Shown here piece after piece: positions 49,923 through 59,215 of a stretch of 64,000 nucleotides of DNA; the stretch's first letter is position 1, and every line of letters begins with the position of its first letter. The notes below the pieces were generated by a model that worked only from the letters and a program-made list of their open reading frames with translations, searched no databases and was not told where the DNA came from. Both the position numbers and the translations under genes were made by a program. The stretch covers positions 62,001-126,000 of the forward strand of contig JADJCX010000008.1 in assembly GCA_016703005.1 (NCBI GenBank), in the 5' to 3' direction. The stretch comes from Flavobacteriales bacterium (GTDB lineage Bacteria > Bacteroidota > Bacteroidia > Flavobacteriales_F > PHOS-HE28).

Positions 49923-52900
49923 TTACCTGGAAACCTCGGCGTCCTCTCCAGGCCGCACCACGGTTATCCATTTGCCTTGCGATCGTGCGTTGATCGTGTT
50001 GTCGTACATCGCCTCGCACACGGTGCCCGGCAAGTAGAATCGCCCGGCATATGAGGCATTCAGCATCACCTTGTACGTGACGCTTCCGCCGCGCCACAGA
50101 TCGAAGTAGGTAAGCACCCGATCATCCCGCACATCCTGGTAGTCGTAGTAACTGGCTTGTACCGCACTACCCGAACCCTCCAGCCGCGTGTTGCGGATCT
50201 CCCAGCCGCTGGGGAAGACCTGTGTCAGGGCCAGTTCATTGTAGCCCTTCAGGCTCGGGTTGGTGATCGTAACGGAGGCAACGAAATCGGTGCCTTGCTC
50301 CAATTTGTCGATACTGATCGCAGTGCCGTTTGCGGTTTCGAATGTCACGAACATGCTGAGCCCGCTGCTCTCCGCCTGTTCATCACCGGCCAGGGGCGTA
50401 CCAGTACGCACCATTCGCAGGTAAAGCAGGTTCTTACCGCTGTTCTTCACGCCTACAGTGGCCTTGCCATCGGGTACGGCCAACTCCGTGCGCACAATGG
50501 CTTTTTCGCTGAAGCGGTCTTTCGGCGTTCCGTTCTGCGTGAGCGCGAACGACATGCCCTTGCCCAACTCGCCACCTTCGGCCAAGCGCGCCACAGCCAT
50601 TAGGCCGAAGGCGGTGCTCTGGGTGCTGTACCAACTCTCAGAACCCAGTCGTTTGGCGATATCCTGGATCAAGCCGGCGGCTTTGGCCTTGTCGTTCATC
50701 TTCAGCAACGCTTCGGCGATCATGGCTTCATCGCGCAGGTCGCTGCCATAGGTCCAAGAGAGTTCCGTGTACGGACTGACGCGCGGGCTTACACCGGCGA
50801 TCAGCTGTTGCGCCACTTCGCGGTTGTTGGTGACGGCGTATGCGGCCGCGAGCATCCACTTGGCCTGATCGCTCAATCCCGTCATGGTGCGCATACGGTT
50901 CATGGGCGCCAGCTCCGATGCGTTAGCCGTTGCCAGTACATACAGCCGGTAGGCTTGGGTCAGCTGAGAGTGGTGGCGCGTCCATCCATCGCGCTCCGAG
51001 AAGTTCCAGTTGCGTGCAACGCTGCGCTGGTTGCTGAGCCAGCGGCTCTTCATCAACGCCGGGATGTTGAAGCCTTTGCGTTCGGCTTCGGTGAGGAAGT
51101 GGCCCACATACACTGAGCACCAATCATCCACGTAAGTGCTTCCCGGCCAATAGGTGAAGCCCCCATCGGCGTTCTGGAACTCGCGCAACTTGCGGATCGC
51201 GGCTTCCACGTTACTGCGCATGTATTGTGCACTCTTGGCATCCACCTCGGTAACGTCGGCGATGTACAGCTGCGGGAACGCTTTGCTGGTGGTCTGCTCC
51301 ACGCAACCATGCGGATAATCCATGAGGTATTTCAACCGGCGGCCAAAATCGATGGGAGGGATGGTGCTGAGTTCGAGGTAAGCGCTGTTCGTGCCCAGCA
51401 AGCCAACGGGATTGGGCGTCGCTTGCCAACTCTGGCCGGGCTCAATGATCACTTCCTCGGAGAATGTCTGCGGTTGGTTCGGCTGGCGCACCGCGATCTC
51501 AATGCTCTCAGCCGCTTTTTCACCGGCGCCTTCAGCGATCAATTTCACCTTGCCCGTGCCAATGGTCTCGGCCATGCGCACCTTGAACACGGCTACTTGA
51601 TCACCTTCTTCCGTGAACTTCAACTGGATCTTGTCCGGGCCCTGCAATGTGAAGAGCTTGTTCGCTTCCAAGCGGAGCTGAACATCCTTGATCTTCTTGT
51701 CCATCGCGAACACTGTAACAGGCAGATCGACGGTTTCGCCCGGACCCACCACCCTGGGCAGTGTTGCCAACAACATCAGCGGTTTCTTCACTGGTACGGC
51801 CTTCTCGGTGCTGCCATATGCGCGCGCACCATCAGTGGCGACAACCATTACACGCACGCTGCCCACATAATTGCTGATGGTGAAGCTGTGTTTCGCGTTG
51901 CCGTTCTTCCCGATGGTGAATGGACCAACGAAACGTACCACCGGTTTGAATCTGTTAACACGCGATGGGTCGACCGGGCCAGCATCATCACTGCCACCGA
52001 GCGCGAGGATGCGTTCGAGTTGGCGCCCGAAAGCACCGATCACTTGGTCGTACATGTCCCACGTGCGCACGCCCAACGCTTCGCGGGCATAGAATGCCTC
52101 CCAAGGGTCAGGTGTCTTGAAGCGCGTCAGGTCCAGGAGTCCTTCGTCGACGATGGCCAAGGTGTAGGTCATCGGCAGGCCTTCCTTCTCCTTAACGCTC
52201 ACGCTGAAGGGTACATCGGTGCGGATCTCCTTCGGTGTTTCAAGTACCGGCGCAATATGCGTTGCGGGATCCTCCACTAGGATAGGAATGACACCGTAGA
52301 GCCTTATCGGTAGATCGTTGATGGTGTTCGCGTGTGGTTGCACCAAGGTGACGTGAACGAAGATGTTCGGCGCCATGTCGGCAGTAACATTGAATTTGTA
52401 ACGGGTCTCCTTCGCCTTCAATTCCAACCATTGCGCATCAAGAATGCGACTACCTGTTTCCAAGCTCACCAGTGCACGACCGGTCCCGGAACTCGGGATC
52501 ACGATCTCAGCTTCGTCACCGGTGTGGTACTTCTCCTTGTCGCTGTTGAAGTTGAGCATGGCAGCCTGCTCAGCATCGCCACGACGGCTGCGGCCTTCGT
52601 AGCCCGGCCAATCGAAGTACACATTGCTCGCACACGCGTGACCGCTGGCCGGATCGTACACACGCACAATGAAGCGGCCCCATTTCGGGCGGTCGACGCG
52701 CACGTTGGCCGTCGCCTTTCCCTTCGCGTCGGTGACGATATCCTGCGTGCTCTCCAACCGGATGCTCGGACTGGTCACATAGCTGGCCGCTTCATCGTAT
52801 CCACCGTCCCACCACCAGTCGCGTTCCATTTTGTAAACACTCACCTTCAAGGCATGGCCGGCAAGCGGCTTGCCGTCGGGGTCGATCGCAACCGCGCTGA

Positions 52901-55532
52901 ACGTGTAGTTGGTATCCGTGCGCAGCGTTCCCCAGGCATTGCGGGGGTCGGGCCCCTGCACGCCGGCGTAGCTTGAATAAGGTAGGTAAACGGCGCGTTG
53001 GTTGTCGGTACTTGCATCGCCGCCAGCCTCGAAAATGCGTGTGACGAAGTTGGCGTTCACAGCTGCCGGAGCACGCCCGTTGAAACTGATATCCATGGGG
53101 AAGGTGGCCTTGCCGGTTGCATCCAGCTGCCCATCGAACACCACGCGTTCATCGGTGTTCACACCTGTGTACAGGTCGTCGAAGTTGTACTTGTCGTAGC
53201 CCTTGAAATCCGCCCAACCGCGTGTCATGGTAACCGTGGTACGCGCTTTCAGGTTCTTGGCCGGTGCGCCGTGCAACCAGTTGCCCGTGAGCACCTGCTC
53301 CTTTTTCCGACTGATCGATGTGATCCGCTCCGGCAGGTCGATGTTCACTTTCAACCGGTTCGGCTTTATCGTTTCAATGCGCAGCGTATGGTGGAACGAT
53401 GTGCCACCCACGTTCACGCGTGCGTGCCAAGCGCCGGTGGGCGCGTCGGGGCTGGTGGCGCAACGGAAAGAGTACAGCCCGTTCACGGAACTCGTGCGCA
53501 CATGCTTCTGGTCAAGTCGACCGCGTGCATCGGTGATCTCCAAGGTCACCGGGTGGTCTTTCGGCAGCGTTTTGCGCGGGTCTTGAAGCATGAAGCTCAG
53601 GTACAGCGAATCACCCGGACGCCATACTCCACGTTCCCCGTAGATGAAGCCCTTCAAGCCGCGTTCGACGTATTCTCCCTCCACCTCATATTCGCTCAAC
53701 GACAACGAATTGCCATCATCCAACTTCAGGTAGCCACGCTGCGAATCTTTGCTGGCCACAAGCAGGAAACCCTTGTGCTTGGTCTTCGGCAAGGTCACCA
53801 ACCCTTCACCGTCCGTAACGAGTTGCGCAAGGCTGCGACGCTGTTTGTCGAGGACATCCACTTTCACGCCGCTCATCGGGGCGGTGCTTTTCAGATCGCT
53901 CACGGCCACGAGCATGCTGCCATCGCTGCCGCGCTTGGCGATCAGTCCGAGGTCGCTCGCCAGAATATTGCGCGAGACGGAATGATGCTGCGTGTAATAC
54001 GAGCCGCTGCAAGGGTCCTCGCGCTTCCGCCAGTCGTATTCCTCGTCCTCGTAGTAATACTCCTCCTCGTAGTCGTCGTAGTAGTAATGATCGGACCCCT
54101 CGTCCCATTGGCCACCATCACCGTCATCGATATCCTGCGGTGCGGAGATGATCTGGCGTGGCTTGTCCTTGTCGTTCGGGCAGGGGTATATGCTATGCTC
54201 CCTGCGGAAGTCGAGTTCGATCCGATAGATGGCCCCTGGTTCGGTCTTGATAAGATCCGCAAGGTCGAGATAGTGACGGTTCCAACGGCCCACCTTCGGG
54301 GCTTCCTTGCCCTGTAGCGGAATGATGCGGTGCAGCACTTGGCGCCCTACGCGCGCCAGTTCGTACTCGCCGTCGATGTTGTTCACCTGCAGGAATTGGG
54401 CGACATTCTCCTCGTAGATGCGGATCACACGCACTTCAACAGCGCTCAGGTTCACAGCATCGAACGGGAACAGCAGACCATCCGTGGACGGAAGGATGGT
54501 GCCTTTGCCGACCAAGCTGATCGCTGGCTTGATGTCTTCGAACGTGAGGTCGACCGTGATGTCTTTCCCAAGTGTCCGGTGGTTCACGTTCGCCAAGCCC
54601 TCGGCGACAAAGGCCTGATGTTCGCCACTGAGCCGTGCCTCCGGGTATAAGAGCAACTTGTTCCCATCGATGGCCGGTCGCACATTCTCTTGGCCGCTGA
54701 TACCCGCCAAACCCGCGAGGTCCTGAGCCGGATCCAATGGATCACTGAACAACAGCGTTGCGAATTGTTCCTCCGCGCTGGTGGTGCTCGAACTGACCAA
54801 CACCAGATCACCGATAGCGGGCACTCTGAAATAGAGTGCGCTATCGATATCGCTCTCGATCTTCTCACCGTTCCATGTGATCAGCACACTGTCGGGCTGC
54901 TCGCCACGCAGCACGCTGTCCACGCTGAAACGATGGAATTGACCATTGGCTTCGTGTTCCCATGTGAGGCTCAGATGCCGCTTGCCTTGCGTAACGCGGA
55001 TGCAACCTTCAACATCCTGTCCAGTGGCATCGTCACTGGTGTATACTGATGCGAGCACCCGTTGCCACGTGAGATCCGTGCTGCTCAATGCCTGCATGTC
55101 GGTGATGCGCACATCCAGGCTTTGCCTGATGGTGCTTACTTGGAACCGGAATTCCTCCATGCCCTTGGGCACTTCCATGATATCGCCCAGGCGGAAGACA
55201 ACTTCGTAGGTCTGGTCGCTCTTCAAGCGCTCGGTTGGCCGGAGCGCAAGTGTGTTATGGTCCAGCCATTCAACAGCGCCGTCCACTTCGGGATGCAGGT
55301 CGAACAGATCCTGGATCGCGGCGACGGATGTGTCCTTCCATGGACGATCTTCCGCCAACCGGACCAGGATGGCGGCCCTTGCGCTGATATGCCCGTATGT
55401 GAAGGCCGGGATGTAGGGGATGAAAGCGCTATCGGGTTCTATGCGCTTTGGATCGCCTTTGCAAGTAACAAGCGTGGCACAAACGACGAAAGCGCGCAGT
55501 GTTGCGCGCAGCAAGCGGGTGGTGGCGTACAT
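49923..55532 (-). CDS. bacterial alpha-2-macroglobulin family lipoprotein
   Basis: A very large protein (1869 residues), about the usual size for the family or slightly more. Lipoprotein signal with LVTCKGD near residue 24. It has a series of macroglobulin beta domains, an MG2 domain (FIYGERGVWRPGDSLYLSF), the A2M domain (NAKHSFTISNYVGSVRVMVVATDGA in segments) and a thioester-type site YPHGCVEQTTSKAF with Cys1410 and Gln1413. An acidic, Tyr-rich low-complexity stretch (EDEEYDWRKRE region, about residue 490-510) is unusual. These proteins trap or inhibit foreign proteases in the periplasm or at the surface. The usual partner pbpC is not adjacent; M1 aminopeptidase is divergent. Confidence 0.93.
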   Translation of the reverse strand: MYATTRLLRATLRAFVVCATLVTCKGDPKRIEPDSAFIPYIPAFTYGHISARAAILVRLAEDRPWKDTSVAAIQDLFDLHPEVDGAVEWLDHNTLALRPTERLKSDQTYEVVFRLGDIMEVPKGMEEFRFQVSTIRQSLDVRITDMQALSSTDLTWQRVLASVYTSDDATGQDVEGCIRVTQGKRHLSLTWEHEANGQFHRFSVDSVLRGEQPDSVLITWNGEKIESDIDSALYFRVPAIGDLVLVSSSTTSAEEQFATLLFSDPLDPAQDLAGLAGISGQENVRPAIDGNKLLLYPEARLSGEHQAFVAEGLANVNHRTLGKDITVDLTFEDIKPAISLVGKGTILPSTDGLLFPFDAVNLSAVEVRVIRIYEENVAQFLQVNNIDGEYELARVGRQVLHRIIPLQGKEAPKVGRWNRHYLDLADLIKTEPGAIYRIELDFRREHSIYPCPNDKDKPRQIISAPQDIDDGDGGQWDEGSDHYYYDDYEEEYYYEDEEYDWRKREDPCSGSYYTQHHSVSRNILASDLGLIAKRGSDGSMLVAVSDLKSTAPMSGVKVDVLDKQRRSLAQLVTDGEGLVTLPKTKHKGFLLVASKDSQRGYLKLDDGNSLSLSEYEVEGEYVERGLKGFIYGERGVWRPGDSLYLSFMLQDPRKTLPKDHPVTLEITDARGRLDQKHVRTSSVNGLYSFRCATSPDAPTGAWHARVNVGGTSFHHTLRIETIKPNRLKVNIDLPERITSISRKKEQVLTGNWLHGAPAKNLKARTTVTMTRGWADFKGYDKYNFDDLYTGVNTDERVVFDGQLDATGKATFPMDISFNGRAPAAVNANFVTRIFEAGGDASTDNQRAVYLPYSSYAGVQGPDPRNAWGTLRTDTNYTFSAVAIDPDGKPLAGHALKVSVYKMERDWWWDGGYDEAASYVTSPSIRLESTQDIVTDAKGKATANVRVDRPKWGRFIVRVYDPASGHACASNVYFDWPGYEGRSRRGDAEQAAMLNFNSDKEKYHTGDEAEIVIPSSGTGRALVSLETGSRILDAQWLELKAKETRYKFNVTADMAPNIFVHVTLVQPHANTINDLPIRLYGVIPILVEDPATHIAPVLETPKEIRTDVPFSVSVKEKEGLPMTYTLAIVDEGLLDLTRFKTPDPWEAFYAREALGVRTWDMYDQVIGAFGRQLERILALGGSDDAGPVDPSRVNRFKPVVRFVGPFTIGKNGNAKHSFTISNYVGSVRVMVVATDGARAYGSTEKAVPVKKPLMLLATLPRVVGPGETVDLPVTVFAMDKKIKDVQLRLEANKLFTLQGPDKIQLKFTEEGDQVAVFKVRMAETIGTGKVKLIAEGAGEKAAESIEIAVRQPNQPQTFSEEVIIEPGQSWQATPNPVGLLGTNSAYLELSTIPPIDFGRRLKYLMDYPHGCVEQTTSKAFPQLYIADVTEVDAKSAQYMRSNVEAAIRKLREFQNADGGFTYWPGSTYVDDWCSVYVGHFLTEAERKGFNIPALMKSRWLSNQRSVARNWNFSERDGWTRHHSQLTQAYRLYVLATANASELAPMNRMRTMTGLSDQAKWMLAAAYAVTNNREVAQQLIAGVSPRVSPYTELSWTYGSDLRDEAMIAEALLKMNDKAKAAGLIQDIAKRLGSESWYSTQSTAFGLMAVARLAEGGELGKGMSFALTQNGTPKDRFSEKAIVRTELAVPDGKATVGVKNSGKNLLYLRMVRTGTPLAGDEQAESSGLSMFVTFETANGTAISIDKLEQGTDFVASVTITNPSLKGYNELALTQVFPSGWEIRNTRLEGSGSAVQASYYDYQDVRDDRVLTYFDLWRGGSVTYKVMLNASYAGRFYLPGTVCEAMYDNTINARSQGKWITVVRPGEDAEVSR

Positions 55533-55554
55533 GGCCGGTTAAGAAGTAGGGGGA

Positions 55555-55562
55555 GAAAGGTA
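55555..55562 (-). promoter_or_regulatory. candidate -7 promoter element (TACCTTTC) of the alpha-2-macroglobulin gene
   Basis: One mismatch to TAnnTTTG on the minus strand, 22 bases before the ATG at 55532. Confidence 0.3.
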
Positions 55563-55648
55563 GGCGGGCGTGGAAGTGAACGCGGATCGGGCGTTGACTA
55601 TTGCGGTTCAGGCAGTATTTCACGGCAAGGCCGGTTAGTATGCACGCC

Positions 55649-55656
55649 TACATTTG
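55649..55656 (+). promoter_or_regulatory. candidate -7 promoter element (TACATTTG) of the M1 aminopeptidase gene
   Basis: Perfect match to TAnnTTTG, 33 bases before the chosen ATG, in the 157-base divergent gap. Confidence 0.52.
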
Positions 55657-55689
55657 GCGCCCCACAGACCCCGAATGATCCATTTGAAG

Positions 55690-57579
55690 ATGAAACTGTT
55701 GGCCGCTGCCACCGCGGTATTACTGACCGCTTGTAGCGCAGACCCGGAAAGTGCTGATACAGTGGACGCGGATGAAGCAGCGATAGAACATGTGATGGAC
55801 AAGCATAGCGCCTCAACACCTGATGAAGCGTACATCACTCATCTGGACCTTGAACTTGCCGTTGATATGGCGGCCGAAGTCATCACTGGTACGGCCACCT
55901 ACGATATCGTGAACCACGGGAAAGGAAGGATCGTGTTCGATACGCGTGGGCTGACCATTGCGGAAGTGAAGGATGCCGATGGCAGGGTGCTTAAGCACAC
56001 ATTGGGTGACAGTACGTTCCTTGGACGCGCCCTGATGGTGGAGATCGGGCCCGAAGTGAAACGGTTGAGCATTGCGTATCGCACGGGTGCTGGGGCCGAT
56101 GCACTGCAATGGTTGTCACCGCAGCAAACAGGGGGCAAGAGGCATCCCTTCCTGTTCACTCAGGGCCAAGCTATCCTTACGCGTACGTGGATACCGATCC
56201 AGGACAGCCCGGGCATTCGCATCACATACAATGCCAACGTTCATGTGCCTGCAGAGTTGATGGCGGTCATGAGCGCTTCCAACACCACCACCCGCAATGC
56301 CGCAGGGAATTACAGCTTCAGCATGCTTCAACCGATCCCGCCCTACCTCATCGCGTTGGCGGTGGGGGATATCGAGTACCGCAACATCGGGCCGCGCACA
56401 GGCGTGTATGCTGAACCGGAGCTGGTGGACAAGGCCGCCAAGGAATTCGCTGATATGGAGAACATGGTCATCGCAGCGGAGGAACTCTATGGTCCCTATC
56501 GCTGGGGCCGGTATGATGTGATCGTGTTGCCGCCGAGCTTTCCGTTCGGTGGTATGGAGAATCCGATGTTGACATTCGCAACACCTACCATCCTTGCGGG
56601 TGATGGTTCGCTGACCGCTTTGATCGCGCACGAGCTCGCGCACAGTTGGAGCGGCAATCTGGTGACCAACGCCACTTGGGATGATTTCTGGTTGAACGAA
56701 GGCTTCACCGTGTATTTCGAGAAGCGCATCTGTGAAAAGATCTATGGGCAGGATTACGCCGAAATGCTTGCGGTGCTGGGGCGGCAGGAATTGACGCGAA
56801 CCATGCACGACCTCAAGGAAGATGGCCATGACGCGGACACCCGGTTGAAACTGGATCTGGCCGGCCGCAACCCGGATGATGGAATGACGGATGTTGCTTA
56901 CGAGAAGGGCTATGCTTTTTTGACCCTGCTGGAGGCCGAGACCGGTCGTGAAAAGTTCGACGCATTCCTGCGCGGCTACTTCGACGCGTTCGCCTTCAAG
57001 AGCATGACCACGGAGAAATTCCTCGCCTACCTGAAGGAGGAACTGCTCGACCCCGGGAATGTGTCTTTGGACTTGGATGCATGGGTCTATCAACCCGGCT
57101 TGCCCGCGAACGCTCCAGTGGTGGCGAGTCATCGGTTCGCATTGGTGGATTCCGCCCTTGTGCGCTGGAGCAGTGGTGTGCCTGCGATGGAATTGGCCAC
57201 AGGGGATTGGAGCACCTTTGAATGGATGCATTTCCTGCGGGGCTTACCGACAGGCATCACCACGGAAAGGATGGCCGAACTCGACAAGACATTCGGCTTC
57301 ACGGCATCGGGCAACGCCGAGATCGCCTTCACATGGTTCGAGCAGTGCATTGCCAACCAGTACGAATACGCCTATCCAGCGCTTTCCGAATTCCTCGTTC
57401 ATGTTGGTCGGCGCAAATTCCTTACACCGTTGTACACGGCGTTGGCCGGCACGGAAAGCGGGATGCTCGTGGCCCGCACCATCTACAAGCAGGCCCGGCC
57501 CAACTATCACAGCGTAAGCACCCATACCATTGATGATGTGCTTGGTTGGCAGAAGATGACCGAGCCGGTGACGATGTAA
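55690..57579 (+). CDS. M1-family metallo-aminopeptidase, lipoprotein
   Basis: 629 residues. Lipoprotein signal MKLLAAATAVLLTACSADPE (Cys15). The M1 marks are GGMENPMLTF (exopeptidase motif) and HELAHSWSGN with zinc ligands His314, His318 and Glu337 at the correct 18-residue spacing (NEGFTVYFEKR). The C-terminal helical domain resembles leukotriene A4 hydrolase-type members. It removes N-terminal amino acids from peptides in the periplasm or at the surface. ATG 55675 is another possible start. A shared terminator follows. Confidence 0.95.
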   Translation: MKLLAAATAVLLTACSADPESADTVDADEAAIEHVMDKHSASTPDEAYITHLDLELAVDMAAEVITGTATYDIVNHGKGRIVFDTRGLTIAEVKDADGRVLKHTLGDSTFLGRALMVEIGPEVKRLSIAYRTGAGADALQWLSPQQTGGKRHPFLFTQGQAILTRTWIPIQDSPGIRITYNANVHVPAELMAVMSASNTTTRNAAGNYSFSMLQPIPPYLIALAVGDIEYRNIGPRTGVYAEPELVDKAAKEFADMENMVIAAEELYGPYRWGRYDVIVLPPSFPFGGMENPMLTFATPTILAGDGSLTALIAHELAHSWSGNLVTNATWDDFWLNEGFTVYFEKRICEKIYGQDYAEMLAVLGRQELTRTMHDLKEDGHDADTRLKLDLAGRNPDDGMTDVAYEKGYAFLTLLEAETGREKFDAFLRGYFDAFAFKSMTTEKFLAYLKEELLDPGNVSLDLDAWVYQPGLPANAPVVASHRFALVDSALVRWSSGVPAMELATGDWSTFEWMHFLRGLPTGITTERMAELDKTFGFTASGNAEIAFTWFEQCIANQYEYAYPALSEFLVHVGRRKFLTPLYTALAGTESGMLVARTIYKQARPNYHSVSTHTIDDVLGWQKMTEPVTM

Positions 57580-57592
57580 CGTGTCGGCGCCG

Positions 57593-57633
57593 AACAACAA
57601 AGCCCCTCGATCCGATCGAGGGGCTTTGTTGTT
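57593..57633. terminator. bidirectional terminator between M1 peptidase and redox/T9SS genes
   Basis: A long near-perfect inverted repeat (AACAACAAAGCCCCTCGAT with its complement ATCGAGGGGCTTTGTTGTT) between two convergent genes. The T-rich right arm and A-rich left arm serve both strands. Confidence 0.85.
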
Positions 57634-57647
57634 GGATGGCACCAGCC

Positions 57648-58469
57648 TTAGCGCGCTACCGTAATGCGGCTGGTATCACGCGCCTGTCCGTTCGCAACCA
57701 GCTTCAGCACGTACTGGCCATCGGCCAAAGCGCTCAGATCGAGCGTGCGCTGCGCACCCATCGACAATGAACCGAAGCCCTGAGAGATGGCGAGTTGACC
57801 GAGCATGTCGTACACCTCCACGCTCAAATTCCCGGCATTTGCGGCATTGAACGTAACGGTGACGATTCCCGTGGTAGGAGATGGGAAAACCTCGGTGAAG
57901 GCGATACTGCCGGCTTCATCCAAACCGACCACACAAGCCTGCGGGTTGATGCCACTGCCGGGAGGGAATGCTGCAACAAAGGTGCTCATGTCGCTCACTG
58001 GCCAGATGTCGTAGTTCTTCATCAGGTTATCCGGACCAATGAGACAGTAGGTGGGGAATGCGCCCACGCCGAAGGTGTTCGTTACAGTGCCACCTCCGCC
58101 GTCCATGCTTACCGCAGGTGGATGTGCGAACGGACCTCCATATGTCGCTTCATAAGCGATCACCTCTGCGTCGCTATCAGTGCCATTGTTCATGGCCAAG
58201 CAGATCAAGTCGCCTTCATTGCAACCGTAGGTCTGGTTCAACTCACTGAAGTAGGGCGACGTGGCTTGGCAAGGTGGGCAGGTATCGAAGAAGAAATCAA
58301 GGATCACGTATTTGCCTTGGCTGGTGTAACTGTAGAGGCTGTGCGTGTTTCCTTCCACATCGGTGACCGTGAAGTCGGCAACTGTGCTGCCGTTGGGGTA
58401 GTTCGTGGCTTGCGCCATGAGGAGACTGCTTGTGAACAGAGCAGCGAGAGAGGGTAGCGTACGGTTCAT
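57648..58469 (-). CDS. TlpA/AhpC-like thiol-redox protein with T9SS sorting domain
   Basis: 273 residues from ATG 58469. A signal peptide (MNRTLPSLAALFTSSLLMAQ) is followed by a thioredoxin-like domain with VADFTVTDVEGNTHSLYSY and the redox motif FFFDTCPPCQATSPYF, plus a cis-Pro loop FGVGAFPTYCLIGP. The C-terminus (EVFPSPTTGIVTVTF ... DLSALADGQYVLKLVANG) is a type A type IX sorting domain, so the protein is moved to the cell surface or released. Redox activity outside the outer membrane is unusual but such fusions are known in Bacteroidota. TATCCTTG at 58491-58498 may be its -7 element. Confidence 0.87.
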   Translation of the reverse strand: MNRTLPSLAALFTSSLLMAQATNYPNGSTVADFTVTDVEGNTHSLYSYTSQGKYVILDFFFDTCPPCQATSPYFSELNQTYGCNEGDLICLAMNNGTDSDAEVIAYEATYGGPFAHPPAVSMDGGGGTVTNTFGVGAFPTYCLIGPDNLMKNYDIWPVSDMSTFVAAFPPGSGINPQACVVGLDEAGSIAFTEVFPSPTTGIVTVTFNAANAGNLSVEVYDMLGQLAISQGFGSLSMGAQRTLDLSALADGQYVLKLVANGQARDTSRITVAR

Positions 58470-58564
58470 ATTCCTCGGTTTTGGTTGTTGCAAGGATAGA
58501 CCGTCACGCCACGGTTCAAGTTGCCTGCAAGGGGTAAAAGAGCGCGTGGCTTTGAACCCCACGA

Positions 58565-59215
58565 TCAATTGTTCGCCCCCATGAGCCGCTCGAGGGTAAA
58601 CCTATCCAGCGCATGTCCACCTTTGAAGTTGTGCGTGGAGAAATGCAGACCTGCCGATCGGAGCAGGCCCGCATTGCGCTGCAGCACCTCCGCTTTCACC
58701 ACGGGATCGTCCGTTCCATGCACGAGGTCCAGTACCTTGGCGTTCCAACGGCGGCTCAGATCCGTAGGGTCGAGTTCGGGTGGCATACTTCCGCCCCAAA
58801 TGATCAGTCTGTCGATGCGTGTCGAACCGAGCATGGCCCATCGACATAGAGTTGCTACGCCTTGAGAGAATCCTAGGGCGGTGAGCCGTGCAGCGGAAGG
58901 GCACGCTTTGCGGATCTCGGCACAGAGTTCATCGAGATAGGCGACATGATCTGCGATCTCGTTTTCCCGGTCTTCGCGTGTCATCCATGTGGCGCCCACT
59001 CTGCTGAAGGTGCCGTCGAGATAGAATCGGCTCAGTCCTTCCGGCGCTACTATGCAGCGTCCGTCCTCCAAACCATCGAAGTTGTGGAGGAAGTACCGTG
59101 CGAGTTGTCCATAGCCGTGCAGAACGACCCAAAGTTCTTTTGCGGAAGCCGGTTCGCCGAGCATGTGGTAGCGTGCTGTGCGGGCCACACGCATGTGGTG
59201 CTCCGAACTCGCCAT
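58565..59215 (-). CDS. alpha/beta-hydrolase, carboxylesterase/phospholipase-like
   Basis: 216 residues from ATG 59215, the normal length for this family. It has LWVVLHGYGQLARYF (oxyanion region), the nucleophile elbow LGFSQGVATLCRWA, Asp in LVHGTDDPVV and His in FKGGHALDRF. It is a cytoplasmic ester hydrolase; the substrate is unknown. Its start overlaps the stop of the fused E1 gene by one base (TGATG), so it is translationally coupled. The open frame extending to 59359 runs inside the E1 gene and is not used. Confidence 0.88.
   Translation of the reverse strand: MASSEHHMRVARTARYHMLGEPASAKELWVVLHGYGQLARYFLHNFDGLEDGRCIVAPEGLSRFYLDGTFSRVGATWMTREDRENEIADHVAYLDELCAEIRKACPSAARLTALGFSQGVATLCRWAMLGSTRIDRLIIWGGSMPPELDPTDLSRRWNAKVLDLVHGTDDPVVKAEVLQRNAGLLRSAGLHFSTHNFKGGHALDRFTLERLMGANN

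Noticed and set aside
52998..54317. A 439-codon open frame on the plus strand
   Set aside because: Antisense to the alpha-2-macroglobulin gene, with low-complexity hydrophobic runs from the Tyr/Asp-rich stretch.
56116..57231. A 371-codon open frame on the minus strand
   Set aside because: Antisense to the M1 aminopeptidase with its intact zinc site.
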